Part shown: positions 1 to 8,077 of the stretch, piece after piece | Position numbering within the stretch: position 1 is the first letter of the stretch | How the letters are laid out: every line of letters begins with the position of its first letter | Assembly (NCBI GenBank): GCA_049318625.1 | Contig: JBMOGA010000003.1 | Span: 62,001-126,000, forward strand | Direction: 5' to 3' | DNA length: 64,000 nt | Source of the DNA: JBMOGA01 sp049318625 | GTDB lineage: Bacteria; Pseudomonadota; Alphaproteobacteria; Rhizobiales; Hyphomicrobiaceae | Position numbers and translations under genes: made by a program | Notes under the pieces: generated by a model | Databases searched by the model: none | What the model saw: only the letters and a program-made list of their open reading frames with translations | What the model was told of the DNA's origin: nothing

Positions 1-885
1 CGATTGCAGTCCGTAGGTCGCGGTCATCCGGCCCCACAGTTCGGCCTTGTCCGCCATGTGCTGCGTCAGGCTGATGGTCTGGAGTTCGCCGACCGGCATG
101 TCGAACGCCGCCGCGATCTTGGGCCATACGTTCCGCCAGCGGAAATAATCGCCGTTGGTGATGTTGTAGGCCTGGTTGGCGGCCCGCGGTTCGGTCCCCG
201 CCCAGGCTGCCGCGCGCGCGAAATGCGCCGAGTCGGTCACCTGATAGAGGCTCACGTAGGCGCCCGGCTTGCCGGGGAACCTGAGCGGCAGCCCGAGTTC
301 CTTGGAGATGGCGGCATAGACCGCGATCGCCGGCAGGATGCTCATCGGCGTGCCCGGGGCGAACCCGCACAGCGTCTGCGGTCTCAGTTCGACATAGTCC
401 CACGCCCGGCCGCTCTGGTAGGCCGCCAGCCAGTCGATCTGATCGAAATAGTAGTTGGGCGGCATGTGCCGCGGATCGGTCTCCTTCATCGGCGTCTTCA
501 GCGGACCGAGATGCACGCCGTAGTACTTGGTGCCGGTCACCAGCACGACCCGGCGCAACGCCGACGAGGCCCGATCGATGGCCGTGACCGAGTTCGCCAG
601 CATGTCGCGATTGGGACCGATGTTCGCCGCATAGCCCGAGGCTGCACCGCTCTGAGCCTGGAACGCAGCGTAGAAAATGTGCGTCACGGCACCGAGCGCG
701 GCGAGCTTGCGGTCGGTATCGGCCACATCGAGCAGATCGACCGCGATATGGCGATAGCGGGGCTGGTCCGGCGCGGCACGCCGCGACAGGCCGATCACCT
801 GCCAGTCGCCGTCGGCCAGCAACTTCTCCACGATATAGCTACCGATCACGCCCAGAGCCCCGACCACTACCGCTGTCTTCTGCAT
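1..885 (-). CDS. PRISE-type SDR, NAD(P)-dependent enone reductase-like (3' end missing)
   Basis: Read on the minus strand from ATG at 885; 295 residues are visible and the frame runs off the left edge. The N-terminus carries a Rossmann dinucleotide site, VVGALGVIGSYIVEKL. Two motifs fit the atypical SDR family of progesterone 5-beta-reductase and iridoid synthase (PRISE, Vep1-like). One is TGTKYYG, where the Lys replaces the usual SDR Tyr-X3-Lys arrangement. The other is PNYYFDQIDWL, matching the family NFYYxxED block that supplies the catalytic Tyr. Family members reduce activated C=C bonds of enones with NADPH; the natural substrate in bacteria is mostly unknown. The gene is divergent from the phosphoribosyltransferase at 1023, with 137 bases between. 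Family assignment is fairly sure; the substrate is not. Confidence 0.75.
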   Translation of the reverse strand, partial: MQKTAVVVGALGVIGSYIVEKLLADGDWQVIGLSRRAAPDQPRYRHIAVDLLDVADTDRKLAALGAVTHIFYAAFQAQSGAASGYAANIGPNRDMLANSVTAIDRASSALRRVVLVTGTKYYGVHLGPLKTPMKETDPRHMPPNYYFDQIDWLAAYQSGRAWDYVELRPQTLCGFAPGTPMSILPAIAVYAAISKELGLPLRFPGKPGAYVSLYQVTDSAHFARAAAWAGTEPRAANQAYNITNGDYFRWRNVWPKIAAAFDMPVGELQTISLTQHMADKAELWGRMTATYGLQS

Positions 886-1022
886 TGCCCACACCTCGTG
901 CCAAGGCCGGGTCGACCCGGCGCTGCGGGAACTTATGTGGCCGACCGCGCCGCCGCAACGCGCAAACCGTTGCCGGCCGTCCACCGTTGCAGTAGAGCCC
1001 GAGCGACAGCGGAGGAGATCCC

Positions 1023-1532
1023 ATGACCACGGACGACAAGTCGCGCGCCTTCCCGGTGTCGTGGGACCAGTTCCACCGCGATGCCCGCGCGCTCGCCTGG
1101 CGGCTCGCCGACCGCGGCAACCATCAGGCCATCGTGTGCATCACGCGCGGCGGCCTCGTCCCCGCCGCCATCGTCGCCCGCGAGCTCAATCTCCGCATGA
1201 TCGAGACGATCTGCATCGCCAGCTATCACGACTACAACGCGCAGGGTGAGTTGCGCACATTGAAGGACATTGCCCCGTCGATCCTGGCGATCGGCGACGG
1301 CAAGGGCCAGGGCATCCTTGTCGTCGACGATCTCACCGACACCGGCAACACCATGAAGGTGGTGCGGGAGGTGCTGCCGAACGCCCATTATGCGACCGTC
1401 TACGCCAAGCCGCAGGGGGCCCCCTTCGTCGACACCTACGTGACCGAGGTCTCGCAGGACACCTGGATCTATTTCCCGTGGGATCTCGAGTTGCGCTACG
1501 CCGACCCCATTGCCAAGAAATCCACCGGCTGA
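1023..1532 (+). CDS. gpt: xanthine(-guanine) phosphoribosyltransferase
   Basis: A 169-residue cytoplasmic purine-salvage enzyme that transfers phosphoribose from PRPP to xanthine or guanine. The PRPP-binding motif ILVVDDLTDTGNT lies at residues 98-110, the RGG loop at 42-44, and the purine-binding WIYFPW segment at 148-153, as in Gpt proteins of Proteobacteria. A strong Shine-Dalgarno sequence, GGAGGAG (about 1010-1017), precedes the ATG. The gene is followed 80 bases later by a dihydropyrimidinase/hydantoinase gene on the same strand, so the two may share a role in base turnover. Length matches the family. Confidence 0.9.
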   Translation: MTTDDKSRAFPVSWDQFHRDARALAWRLADRGNHQAIVCITRGGLVPAAIVARELNLRMIETICIASYHDYNAQGELRTLKDIAPSILAIGDGKGQGILVVDDLTDTGNTMKVVREVLPNAHYATVYAKPQGAPFVDTYVTEVSQDTWIYFPWDLELRYADPIAKKSTG

Positions 1533-1612
1533 ACGCGCTGCGATCGCGATCCGGGCTGGGCAGGCGCGCCGGCCACGCTAAACTCGGCACGGGCAACCAG
1601 GAGATCCCGACT

Positions 1613-3025
1613 ATGGCGACTTTCGATCTCGTCGTGCGCGGCGGCACGGTGGTGGCAGGCTCCGATGTCGTCGTCTGTGACATCGGCGTGCGCGACGGCC
1701 GCATCGTCACGCTCGGCGCGGACCTTGCCAAAGGCGCCGAGGAGGTGGACGCCACCGGCAAGATCGTGCTGCCGGGCGGTATCGACAGCCACGTCCACCT
1801 TGCGCAGCCGAGCGGCCCCGGCATCGTCATGGCCGACGATTTCGAGAGCGGCACGCGCTCGGCGGCCTTCGGCGGCAACACCACCGTCATCCCATTCTGC
1901 ACGCAGGACTCGACCACCGGCCTGCGCGCCGCCGTGAAGGCCTACCACGCCAAATCCGACGGGCAGTGCTACACCGATTTCGGCTTCCACCTGATCGTCA
2001 CCGACCCGACACCGCAACTGCTCGGCCAGGAACTGCCGGCGCTGATCGGCGACGGCTACTCGTCGTTCAAGGTGTTCATGACCTACGAGGGCCTCGCGCT
2101 CACCGACGAGCAGATTCTGAGGGTCATGACGGTGGCCCGCGAAACCGGCGCGCTGGTCATGGTGCACGCCGAGAACTACGACATCATCCGCTTCCTGACG
2201 GCGCAGCTCGAGGACCAGGGCAAGCGCGCGCCCCGCTTCCACGCCACTTCCCGGCCGATACCCGCCGAGCGCGAAGCCACCCATCGTGCTCTGACGCTGG
2301 CCGAGATCGTCGATGTCCCGGTCGTCATCGTCCACGTCTCGAACGGCGAGGCGATCGAAGAGATCCGCCGCGCCCGCGCCCGTGGCCTCAACGTCGTGGC
2401 CGAAACCTGTCCGCAGTATCTCGTTCTCACCGAGAAGGACCTCGACGGCCTGAAGATGGAAGGCGCCCGTTACGTCTGCTCGCCGCCGCCGCGCGACCAA
2501 GAGAGCCAGCGCGCCTGCTGGGACGGCCTCACGCGCGGCGACTTCGAGCTGTTTTCATCCGACCACTGCCCGTTCCGCTACGACGACGAGCAGGGCAAGC
2601 TCAATCCGAAAGGCCGGACCAGCTTCCGCTGGGTGCCGAACGGCATCCCCGGCGTCGAGGTCCGCCTCCCGATCCTGTTCTCGGAAGGCGTGATGAAGAA
2701 GCGGATCGACCTGCCCCGGTTCGCGGCCTTGACCGCCACCAACCACGCCAAGACCTACGGCCTTTATCCGCGCAAGGGCTCGATCGCCATCGGGGCCGAC
2801 GCCGATCTCGTGCTGTGGGACCCGACCATCACCCGCACGATCCAGCACGCCGACCTGCACGACGGCTGCGACTACACCCCCTACGAGGGCATCGAGGTCA
2901 CCGGCTGGCCGGTCACCACGCTACTGCGCGGCCGGATCGTCGTCGACCGCGGACGCCTCGTCGCCGCCAAAGGCGTCGGCGCCTTCCTGCCCCGCGGCCG
3001 CTCGAACCGCGTACCGGCCGCCTGA
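1613..3025 (+). CDS. hydA: dihydropyrimidinase / D-hydantoinase
   Basis: A 470-residue cyclic amidohydrolase that opens dihydropyrimidines or 5-substituted hydantoins to N-carbamoyl amino acids. All binuclear metal ligands of the family are visible: HVH at residues 60-62, the carboxylated Lys153 in SSFKVFM, His185 in MVHAEN, His241 in IVHVSN and Asp317 in SSDHCP. ATG 1613 was chosen because the reading frame upstream of it has no protein-like similarity and family members begin with this kind of beta strand (DLVVRGGTVV). An N-carbamoyl-D-amino-acid hydrolase, which would take the next step, lies at 51185, so the D-hydantoin route is present but split. Annotation as dihydropyrimidinase or hydantoinase cannot be separated by sequence reading alone. 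Confidence 0.9.
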   Translation: MATFDLVVRGGTVVAGSDVVVCDIGVRDGRIVTLGADLAKGAEEVDATGKIVLPGGIDSHVHLAQPSGPGIVMADDFESGTRSAAFGGNTTVIPFCTQDSTTGLRAAVKAYHAKSDGQCYTDFGFHLIVTDPTPQLLGQELPALIGDGYSSFKVFMTYEGLALTDEQILRVMTVARETGALVMVHAENYDIIRFLTAQLEDQGKRAPRFHATSRPIPAEREATHRALTLAEIVDVPVVIVHVSNGEAIEEIRRARARGLNVVAETCPQYLVLTEKDLDGLKMEGARYVCSPPPRDQESQRACWDGLTRGDFELFSSDHCPFRYDDEQGKLNPKGRTSFRWVPNGIPGVEVRLPILFSEGVMKKRIDLPRFAALTATNHAKTYGLYPRKGSIAIGADADLVLWDPTITRTIQHADLHDGCDYTPYEGIEVTGWPVTTLLRGRIVVDRGRLVAAKGVGAFLPRGRSNRVPAA

Positions 3026-3047
3026 TCACCTCCCGGATGCGCCGACG

Positions 3048-3072
3048 GCCGCCCCGCGCTGCGCGGGGCGGC
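3048..3072 (+). terminator. perfect 12-bp hairpin after hydA
   Basis: The arms GCCGCCCCGCGC (3048-3059) and GCGCGGGGCGGC (3061-3072) are exact inverted repeats around a single central T, 22 bases after the hydA stop codon. The physical loop must open one or two base pairs. No T-run follows, so this is a terminator-like or RNA-stabilising hairpin rather than a textbook intrinsic terminator. Confidence 0.55.
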
Positions 3073-3545
3073 TGAATCCTGGTTGCCGGTACTATATGTC
3101 GCAGATCGGTTGCATAGGCAGCAACAAGCTATAATCTCACATTTTCGCACTTGTTCTAATCAGTAATAGCCGTTCATTTCAAAAACCGAGAAAGAACAGA
3201 CGAAGTTTTCGGGCGCCCAATCTACTTCTTTCAGGCCGCCGACAACTCCATTGTGACCGTCCGCGACAGCGCGACGAAGAGTCCTAATCGTCCATTTCGT
3301 TGTATTTTTTCGCGGGTTGACGCCCGCGGATTGCAATGGTGTTTTCCCGGCCGCTCGAGACAGAACGTGTGATCGTCGAGGATCGCGCCTCGAGCACGAC
3401 GTCTGACGTTCCGCCGTCGTCCGGATTTTTACGATCCGGTCGATCCAGCACAAGCCCGCAACGGGCCGACCACAGAGCTGCCAGAGAGCACGCCTGTGGG
3501 CTGGAGAACCAGACGATCTGCCAACCAACACTGGAGGTTATGAGT
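3073..3545. other. gene-less 470-bp stretch with AT-rich core; likely leader of the RlpA-like gene
   Basis: No open frame here resembles a protein. About 3080-3320 is clearly more AT-rich than its surroundings. It contains an exact TATAAT (3130-3135) and two GGTTGC copies (3081-3086 and 3108-3113), the second making a 5-bp inverted repeat GTTGC/GCAAC (3109-3113, 3121-3125). Small hairpins lie at 3311-3328 (CGCGGG/CCCGCG) and 3421-3439 (CCGGAT/ATCCGG). If transcription starts just after 3135, the RlpA-like gene at 3546 would have a leader of about 400 bases. Promoter assignment is an inference. Confidence 0.4.
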
Positions 3546-4103
3546 ATGAGGAATTTTTGGATCGCGGCTCTTGCCGTACTCTCTGTCGGCATGATCCAGG
3601 CCCCGTCCGCCCGGGCCGACTGGCGCGAAGCCATTTCGGCTGCATACGCCAACAGCCCATCCTACCAGGCACCGGCGCCGCAGGAGCGCGTCGTGACCAA
3701 GGGGGCCAAGACCGCGAAGAGCGCCAAGGCCACGAAGACCGCGAAGGGCAAGCGCCAAGGCGTCGTCCAGCAGGCGAGCTTCACGTCCACGGGCACCTGG
3801 ACGAAGTCGTTCGGCTCCACCTCGCAGACCGGGATCGCGTCCTACTATTGGCAGCCCCAGCGCGTCGCATCGGGCGGCATGTTCAACCCCAACGCCATGA
3901 CCGCCGCGCACCGCACGCTGCCGTTCGGCACCAAGGTGCAGGTGACCAACGCCAACAACGGCCGCTCGGTGACCGTGACGATCAATGATCGCGGGCCGTT
4001 CGTGAAGGGCCGCATCATCGACCTGTCGTCGGCTGCGGCCGGCGTCATCGGCATGAAGTCCGCCGGCATCGCCCGCGTCAACGTGGCGGTCCTCGGCCGC
4101 TGA
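3546..4103 (+). CDS. RlpA-like double-psi beta-barrel protein, copy 1
   Basis: A 185-residue exported protein of the RlpA family, which includes septal lytic transglycosylases acting on peptidoglycan lacking stem peptides. A signal peptide occupies residues 1-24 (cleavage near SARA/DW), followed by a Lys/Ala/Thr-rich linker (about 52-70) and the RlpA barrel (about 95-184) with TAAHRTLPFGT and NDRGPF. The conserved Glu of the family SGExYD block is replaced: here the segment reads SGGMFN (Gly111). His122 and Asp148 are kept. ATG 3546 is preferred over the in-frame ATG at 3540, because GGAGG at 3533-3537 is 8 bases from the former and only 2 from the latter. A second RlpA-like gene follows 103 bases downstream. 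It may be a peptidoglycan-binding or weakly catalytic protein. Confidence 0.8.
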   Translation: MRNFWIAALAVLSVGMIQAPSARADWREAISAAYANSPSYQAPAPQERVVTKGAKTAKSAKATKTAKGKRQGVVQQASFTSTGTWTKSFGSTSQTGIASYYWQPQRVASGGMFNPNAMTAAHRTLPFGTKVQVTNANNGRSVTVTINDRGPFVKGRIIDLSSAAAGVIGMKSAGIARVNVAVLGR

Positions 4104-4111
4104 ACCCGAAC

Positions 4112-4141
4112 GGCGGCCCGCGGACACCTGCGCGGGCCGCC
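4112..4141 (+). terminator. 11-bp hairpin between the two RlpA-like genes
   Basis: The arms GGCGGCCCGCG (4112-4122) and CGCGGGCCGCC (4131-4141) pair perfectly around an 8-base loop, starting 8 bases after the stop codon of copy 1. No U-run follows. It may terminate or attenuate transcription into copy 2. Confidence 0.5.
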
Positions 4142-4206
4142 GCTTATCCCGAGTTGATTGTCAGCACGCCGCAGCGCTGCCGCATTCCTCGCGCACGCCG
4201 CAGCGC

Positions 4207-4755
4207 ATGATCCGACCAACTATCCTGGCGGGCTCCCTGTGCCTCGGCACGCTCGCTCTGACGCCACTGGCTCCGCCCGCGTACGCTCAAACGAGTGCCG
4301 CGTCCCCGTCGCCGCCCTCCTGGACCACCCGCATCGCCAAGCCGGAGCCGCAACCCGGCCCGCCGCTGACCGGTTGGGTCACCACCATCGTCCGGCTGCG
4401 CCCGGCGCGCAGCAGCGAGATCACGCTCGCCCGTGTCATCCCACCGCAGAAGCCAGCTTCTGCCACCACGCACGACCTGCAGGGCGCCGCCTCGTTTTAT
4501 TGGCAGTTCGAGACCACGGCGAGCGGCGAGCGCTACGACCCGAAGAGTCTCACCGCGGCCCATCGCACCCTGCCGTTCGGCACTCGGGTGCGCGTCACCA
4601 ACGTCGCCAACGGGCGCACGGTCCTGGTCCGCATCAACAACCGCGGTCCCTTCAAGCCCGGCCGCGTCATCGATCTGTCGGAAGCGGCCGCCGACGCCAT
4701 CGACATGCGCAGCCGGGGCATCGTCCCGGTCAAGCTCGAAGTCGTCGAACCATGA
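4207..4755 (+). CDS. RlpA-like double-psi beta-barrel protein, copy 2
   Basis: A 182-residue exported RlpA-family protein with a signal peptide (residues 1-27, ending AYA/Q), a Pro-rich linker (about 32-85) and the barrel domain (about 92-180). The SGERYD block is intact (Glu108) and His119 of TAAHR is present. The NDRGPF motif, however, reads NNRGPF, so the conserved Asp is Asn145. This is complementary to copy 1, which keeps the Asp and lost the Glu. No clear Shine-Dalgarno sequence precedes ATG 4207, so translation may be weak or coupled to upstream transcription. The role is probably in cell-wall remodelling or septal peptidoglycan binding in the periplasm; enzymatic activity is doubtful. 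Confidence 0.8.
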   Translation: MIRPTILAGSLCLGTLALTPLAPPAYAQTSAASPSPPSWTTRIAKPEPQPGPPLTGWVTTIVRLRPARSSEITLARVIPPQKPASATTHDLQGAASFYWQFETTASGERYDPKSLTAAHRTLPFGTRVRVTNVANGRTVLVRINNRGPFKPGRVIDLSEAAADAIDMRSRGIVPVKLEVVEP

Positions 4756-4845
4756 TCGCCACCCTGGCGCCGGGCGCACCGGCCGCGTAACGATAGCGAG
4801 CCGCCGGCGCGCGGCGCCCGCCATCACTTCGTCCGGACCCGCCCT

Positions 4846-5586
4846 ATGCTGCCCCCCGAGCTCGGCTGGATGCTCGTGCTTCTGCTCGGTGTCCTGGCCG
4901 GCACCGTCGGCGGCGTGGTCGGCTTCGGCTCCGCCATCATCCTGATGCCGGCGCTGGTGCTCGTATTCGGCGCCAAGGCCGCCGTGCCGATCGTCGCCAT
5001 CGCCTCAATCATGGCCAACCTGTCGCGCGCGGCAGTGTGGTGGCGCGAGATCGACTGGCGGGCCAACGCCGCCTACTGCGCCACCGCCATTCCCGCGGCT
5101 GCCCTCGGCGCCAACCTGCTCGTGAAACTCGACGCCCGCGCGGTCGAAGGCGCCCTCGGATTGGCGCTGCTCGCCATGGTGCCGGCCCGGCGTTGGCTGC
5201 TCGCCCACGGCCTGAAGATCGGCATCGCCCATCTCGCGGTGGTCGGCGCCGCCATCGGCCTGCTGACCGGGCTGGTCGCCACCACCGGTCCGATCAACAC
5301 GCCCTTTTTTCTGGCCTACGGCCTGACCAAGGGCGCCTTCCTCGCCACCGAGGCGATCGGCTCGGCCGCCATCGCCGTCACCAAGGTCGTGGTGTTCCGG
5401 TCGTTGTCCGCACTCCCCCTCGAGACCGCGGTCAACGGCCTCGTCGTCGGCGCGTCGCTGATGGTCGGTTCGTGGCTCGCCAAGGGGCTGGTCCAGCGCC
5501 TGGATGCCAGCCAGTTCCGCGTCCTGCTCGAGGTCCTGTCGATGGCCGCCGGCGCGCTGATGCTGTGGTCCGCCGTGACCGGTTAG
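4846..5586 (+). CDS. TauE/SafE-family membrane permease
   Basis: A 246-residue, very hydrophobic protein with about eight membrane segments and the two related halves of the TauE/SafE family. Glycine-rich signatures are GVVGFGSAIILMPAL near the N-terminus and GLVATTGPINTPFF in the middle. Members export or import sulfite, sulfoacetate and other small organic anions; the substrate here is unknown. It stands between the RlpA-like genes and an XRE regulator, both on the same strand, and may be controlled by the latter. No close operon partner hints at the substrate. Confidence 0.8.
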   Translation: MLPPELGWMLVLLLGVLAGTVGGVVGFGSAIILMPALVLVFGAKAAVPIVAIASIMANLSRAAVWWREIDWRANAAYCATAIPAAALGANLLVKLDARAVEGALGLALLAMVPARRWLLAHGLKIGIAHLAVVGAAIGLLTGLVATTGPINTPFFLAYGLTKGAFLATEAIGSAAIAVTKVVVFRSLSALPLETAVNGLVVGASLMVGSWLAKGLVQRLDASQFRVLLEVLSMAAGALMLWSAVTG

Positions 5587-5632
5587 CGGCCTGTCTCACC
5601 GGGATATTTGCCAACCACCGGGAAAAACCGGT

Positions 5633-5652
5633 AAGTTTCCGCAAGTTTCGGC
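5633..5652. repeat. tandem 10-bp repeat upstream of the XRE regulator
   Basis: AAGTTTCCGC (5633-5642) is directly followed by AAGTTTCGGC (5643-5652), identical in nine of ten positions. One repeat per helical turn, about 50 bases before the start of an XRE-type DNA-binding protein, is what an autoregulatory operator would look like. That function is an inference. Confidence 0.45.
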
Positions 5653-5702
5653 AAAGCCACCCGCGTCGAGGGCGGGCGGCACCGAGAGTCACGGGGGTGG
5701 GC

Positions 5703-6500
5703 ATGCCGGTCAGGGGCACGGGATCACGCGCGACTGCGCTGCAGCGTCTGCGCACCGCCATGATCGAGAAGAAGCTGACCCAGGCCGAACTCGCGGACGC
5801 CGCCGACTGTCACGAGAAGACGGTGCAGAACCTGCTCCAGGGCCGTTCGGTGCGCGATCAGACGCTGTTCGACGTATGCATGGTGCTGGGCATCGACTAC
5901 GACCGCCTGAAACGCGACTGGGCGGGTGACGGCACCGTCGAGGTCGCCGAGGACGCGCCCGCGCCCGCCCGCCGCGACAGCGCGCCTCGCACCGACTTCG
6001 CCCCGCTCGACCTCGGCGGCTACACACGCCCGGCCGTCGAGCATTATGCCGGCAGCTACGTCACGATACGCCCGGCGTTCCGCGATGGCGGCATCGTCCA
6101 CGCCTACCGCACCGACATCGCCTGGGACGACGACGCGAGCTGCCTGGCCTTCCGCGAGCGCGACCGGCCGGACGCCGCCTATGCCCATTCCGGGCGACTG
6201 TACATTCCGGCGTCGTCCATGTTCCTGCACCTCGTCTCGCTGACCAAGGGCGCGATGCGCATGGTGCTGCTGGCCCAGATGGATCCGCTGGGCCGCATGC
6301 GTGGTCTCGTCACCACGCTGACGCGCACCCGCGGCGCGATGTTCATGCCGGTCGCCGCCCCGATCGTCTATCTCAAGTCCGACACCATCGACCCGGCCGA
6401 TCTCGGCGAGCTGAACACCGGCCATCCGCGCCACGAGGAGTTTCGCGCCCTGCTGGTCGAGACACTCGACCAGTCCTACGCGCGCCTGCAGCAGCCTTGA
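5703..6500 (+). CDS. XRE-family regulator with C-terminal sensing-like domain
   Basis: A 265-residue cytoplasmic protein. Residues about 12-70 form a Cro/C1-type helix-turn-helix (KKLTQAELADAADCHEKTV). After an Ala/Pro-rich linker (about 80-95), residues 100-262 make an unassigned alpha/beta domain beginning DLGGYTRPAVEHYAGSY, which may sense a ligand. ATG 5703 fits a GGGGG-type ribosome site just upstream; a GTG at 5697 is possible. A tandem 10-bp repeat at 5633-5652 is a candidate operator. Neighbours are the TauE/SafE permease upstream and a zinc dehydrogenase downstream, either of which might be regulated. DNA-binding assignment is safe; target and ligand are unknown. Confidence 0.75.
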   Translation: MPVRGTGSRATALQRLRTAMIEKKLTQAELADAADCHEKTVQNLLQGRSVRDQTLFDVCMVLGIDYDRLKRDWAGDGTVEVAEDAPAPARRDSAPRTDFAPLDLGGYTRPAVEHYAGSYVTIRPAFRDGGIVHAYRTDIAWDDDASCLAFRERDRPDAAYAHSGRLYIPASSMFLHLVSLTKGAMRMVLLAQMDPLGRMRGLVTTLTRTRGAMFMPVAAPIVYLKSDTIDPADLGELNTGHPRHEEFRALLVETLDQSYARLQQP

Positions 6501-6615
6501 CGCGAGCGCGGCGCTGCGCCTGCGACGGCGGCATAGCCCCCATGCGGCGGCGCGGTCGCCGAACCGCCGTTGGCTGCTATGGTGCGCGCGATCGCCACCG
6601 CCAGGACAGACCGCC

Positions 6616-7818
6616 ATGCCGAAGAGCGCCGCCAAGACGAAGACCGCGAAATCCGCAACCACCCGCAAGGACACGATCCGCGTCACCACCTATGCGGGGC
6701 CCGGCGCCGAGCCCGAAATGCGCGAGGTGCCGTGGCCGAAGATCCCGCCCAAGGGCGCGCTCATGCAGATCGGCGCCTGCGGCGTGTGCGGCACCGACCA
6801 GCACATCCTGAAAGGTCACTGGCCGAAACCGCTGCCGTGGCCGTTCACCCTCGGCCACGAGATGGCCGGCGTCATCGTCGAGATCGGCTCCGAACTCAAG
6901 ACCGACCACATGGGCAAGCCGCTCGCCGTTGGCTCCAAGCTGATGATCCCGCCGCTCCAGCCGTGCGGTTTCTGCGACTGGTGCAAGCGCTATCCCGAGC
7001 AGTCGAACAAGTGCCTGACGCCGGTCTACTACGGCCGCTATCTCGGCTTCGACAAGCCGCCGCACCTGTGGGGCGGCTGGGCCGAGTACGTCTACGTCGA
7101 CCTCGGCGAGTTGCCGGGCACCAAGATCTACAAGCTGCCGGACGACATGAGCCTGCTGCTCGGCTCGCTGACCGAACCGCTCACATCCTGCATCCGCGCC
7201 TTCAACCGGGCCGCCCGCGCCGGCGGCTTCAAGTGGAACGACACTGTCGTCATTCAGGGCACCGGGCCGATCGGCATCCTCGCCATCGCCGCCGCGCAGG
7301 AGATGGGCGCCGGCCGCGTCATCGCCGTCGGTGCCCCGGAAGAACCGCGCCTCAAACTCGCCCGCGCGTTCGGCGCCGAGGCGACCGTCGACATTACCGC
7401 CCACGTCACACCGGAGGCCCGCATCAAGGCCGTCCGCGACATCGTCGGCGGCTATGGCGCGGACCTCGTGATGGACTGCTCCGGTCACCCGACCGCCGGC
7501 CCCGAGGGCATCGAGTTTCTGCGCGACGGCGGCACCTACGTCGAGATGGGCCAGTTCACGGATGCCGGCTCGATCATGACCAACTGGCACCGCATCTGCA
7601 CCAAGGACATCAACCTGCTCGGCTCCTGGGCCTTCACCGCCAACGACTTGGCCCTCGGCGTCGACATGCTCTACAAGGCCCGCGACAAATACCCCTGGCG
7701 CAAGATGCAGACGCTGTTCCCCTTCACGCTCGACGGCGTGAAGGACGCAGTCGCCCAGGCGATGGCCATGAAGACGGTCAAGTCGACCATCATCCCGTTC
7801 CCCGAACTGATCGATTGA
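6616..7818 (+). CDS. zinc-dependent medium-chain alcohol dehydrogenase
   Basis: A 400-residue MDR-superfamily dehydrogenase. Catalytic zinc ligands are Cys58 (CGVCGTD), His81 and Glu82 (GHE). Structural-zinc cysteines are 117, 120, 123 and 133. The NAD(P)-binding GTGPIG motif is near residue 215. It starts with an unusual basic Lys/Ala/Thr tail of about 18 residues before the conserved fold. The long insertion PPLQPCGFCDWCKRYPEQSN and the sequence around ATVDITA resemble sorbitol/threonine dehydrogenase-like members, but the substrate cannot be named. It is a single gene with no operon partner on its strand. Confidence 0.8.
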   Translation: MPKSAAKTKTAKSATTRKDTIRVTTYAGPGAEPEMREVPWPKIPPKGALMQIGACGVCGTDQHILKGHWPKPLPWPFTLGHEMAGVIVEIGSELKTDHMGKPLAVGSKLMIPPLQPCGFCDWCKRYPEQSNKCLTPVYYGRYLGFDKPPHLWGGWAEYVYVDLGELPGTKIYKLPDDMSLLLGSLTEPLTSCIRAFNRAARAGGFKWNDTVVIQGTGPIGILAIAAAQEMGAGRVIAVGAPEEPRLKLARAFGAEATVDITAHVTPEARIKAVRDIVGGYGADLVMDCSGHPTAGPEGIEFLRDGGTYVEMGQFTDAGSIMTNWHRICTKDINLLGSWAFTANDLALGVDMLYKARDKYPWRKMQTLFPFTLDGVKDAVAQAMAMKTVKSTIIPFPELID

Positions 7819-8054
7819 GCAGGATGACCGTGTAAGGAGGGGCGGGCCTCGAGCCCGCTCCGGCCCTGCTCCATCTCCATCTCGTCCCACCAATCCAAGA
7901 GTGTCGTCCTCGGGCTTGTCCCGAGCACCCAGCGCGCCGCCGGCACTCAGGTCGCGAGCAGCACCGTCGGAGAACTCGAACGGCGCGCGACAGGCCATCG
8001 GGGCGCCGTCCACCGCGACTCATCCAGCCCCACGCAAGCGCTCCGGTGCTACCA
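7819..8054. other. gene-less stretch between dehydrogenase and amidase genes
   Basis: No protein-like frame is seen. A GC-rich inverted repeat GCGGGC/GCCCGC (7842-7847 and 7853-7858, 5-base loop) follows the dehydrogenase stop codon by 23 bases and could end its transcript. The remainder leads into the amidase promoter region at about 8055-8196. Confidence 0.4.
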
Positions 8055-8077
8055 AAGGTTAACAACGCGATAACCTT
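8055..8077. promoter_or_regulatory. inverted repeat AAGGTTA-N9-TAACCTT
   Basis: The perfect 7-bp arms AAGGTTA (8055-8061) and TAACCTT (8071-8077) are separated by nine bases, about 120 bases before the amidase start. The right arm shares its last bases with the CtrA-type box at 8076-8090. It may be a regulator operator or part of a compound CtrA site. Confidence 0.4.

Noticed and set aside
3305..3328. T-run followed by a 6-bp GC hairpin
   Set aside because: The T-run precedes the stem on the plus strand and would be an A-run after the stem on the minus strand, so it is not an intrinsic terminator in either direction.
3160..3652. Minus-strand open frames of about 120 codons upstream of and into the first RlpA gene
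   Set aside because: No recognisable motif, no ribosome site; they overlap the AT-rich leader and the signal-peptide region of a clear gene on the other strand.
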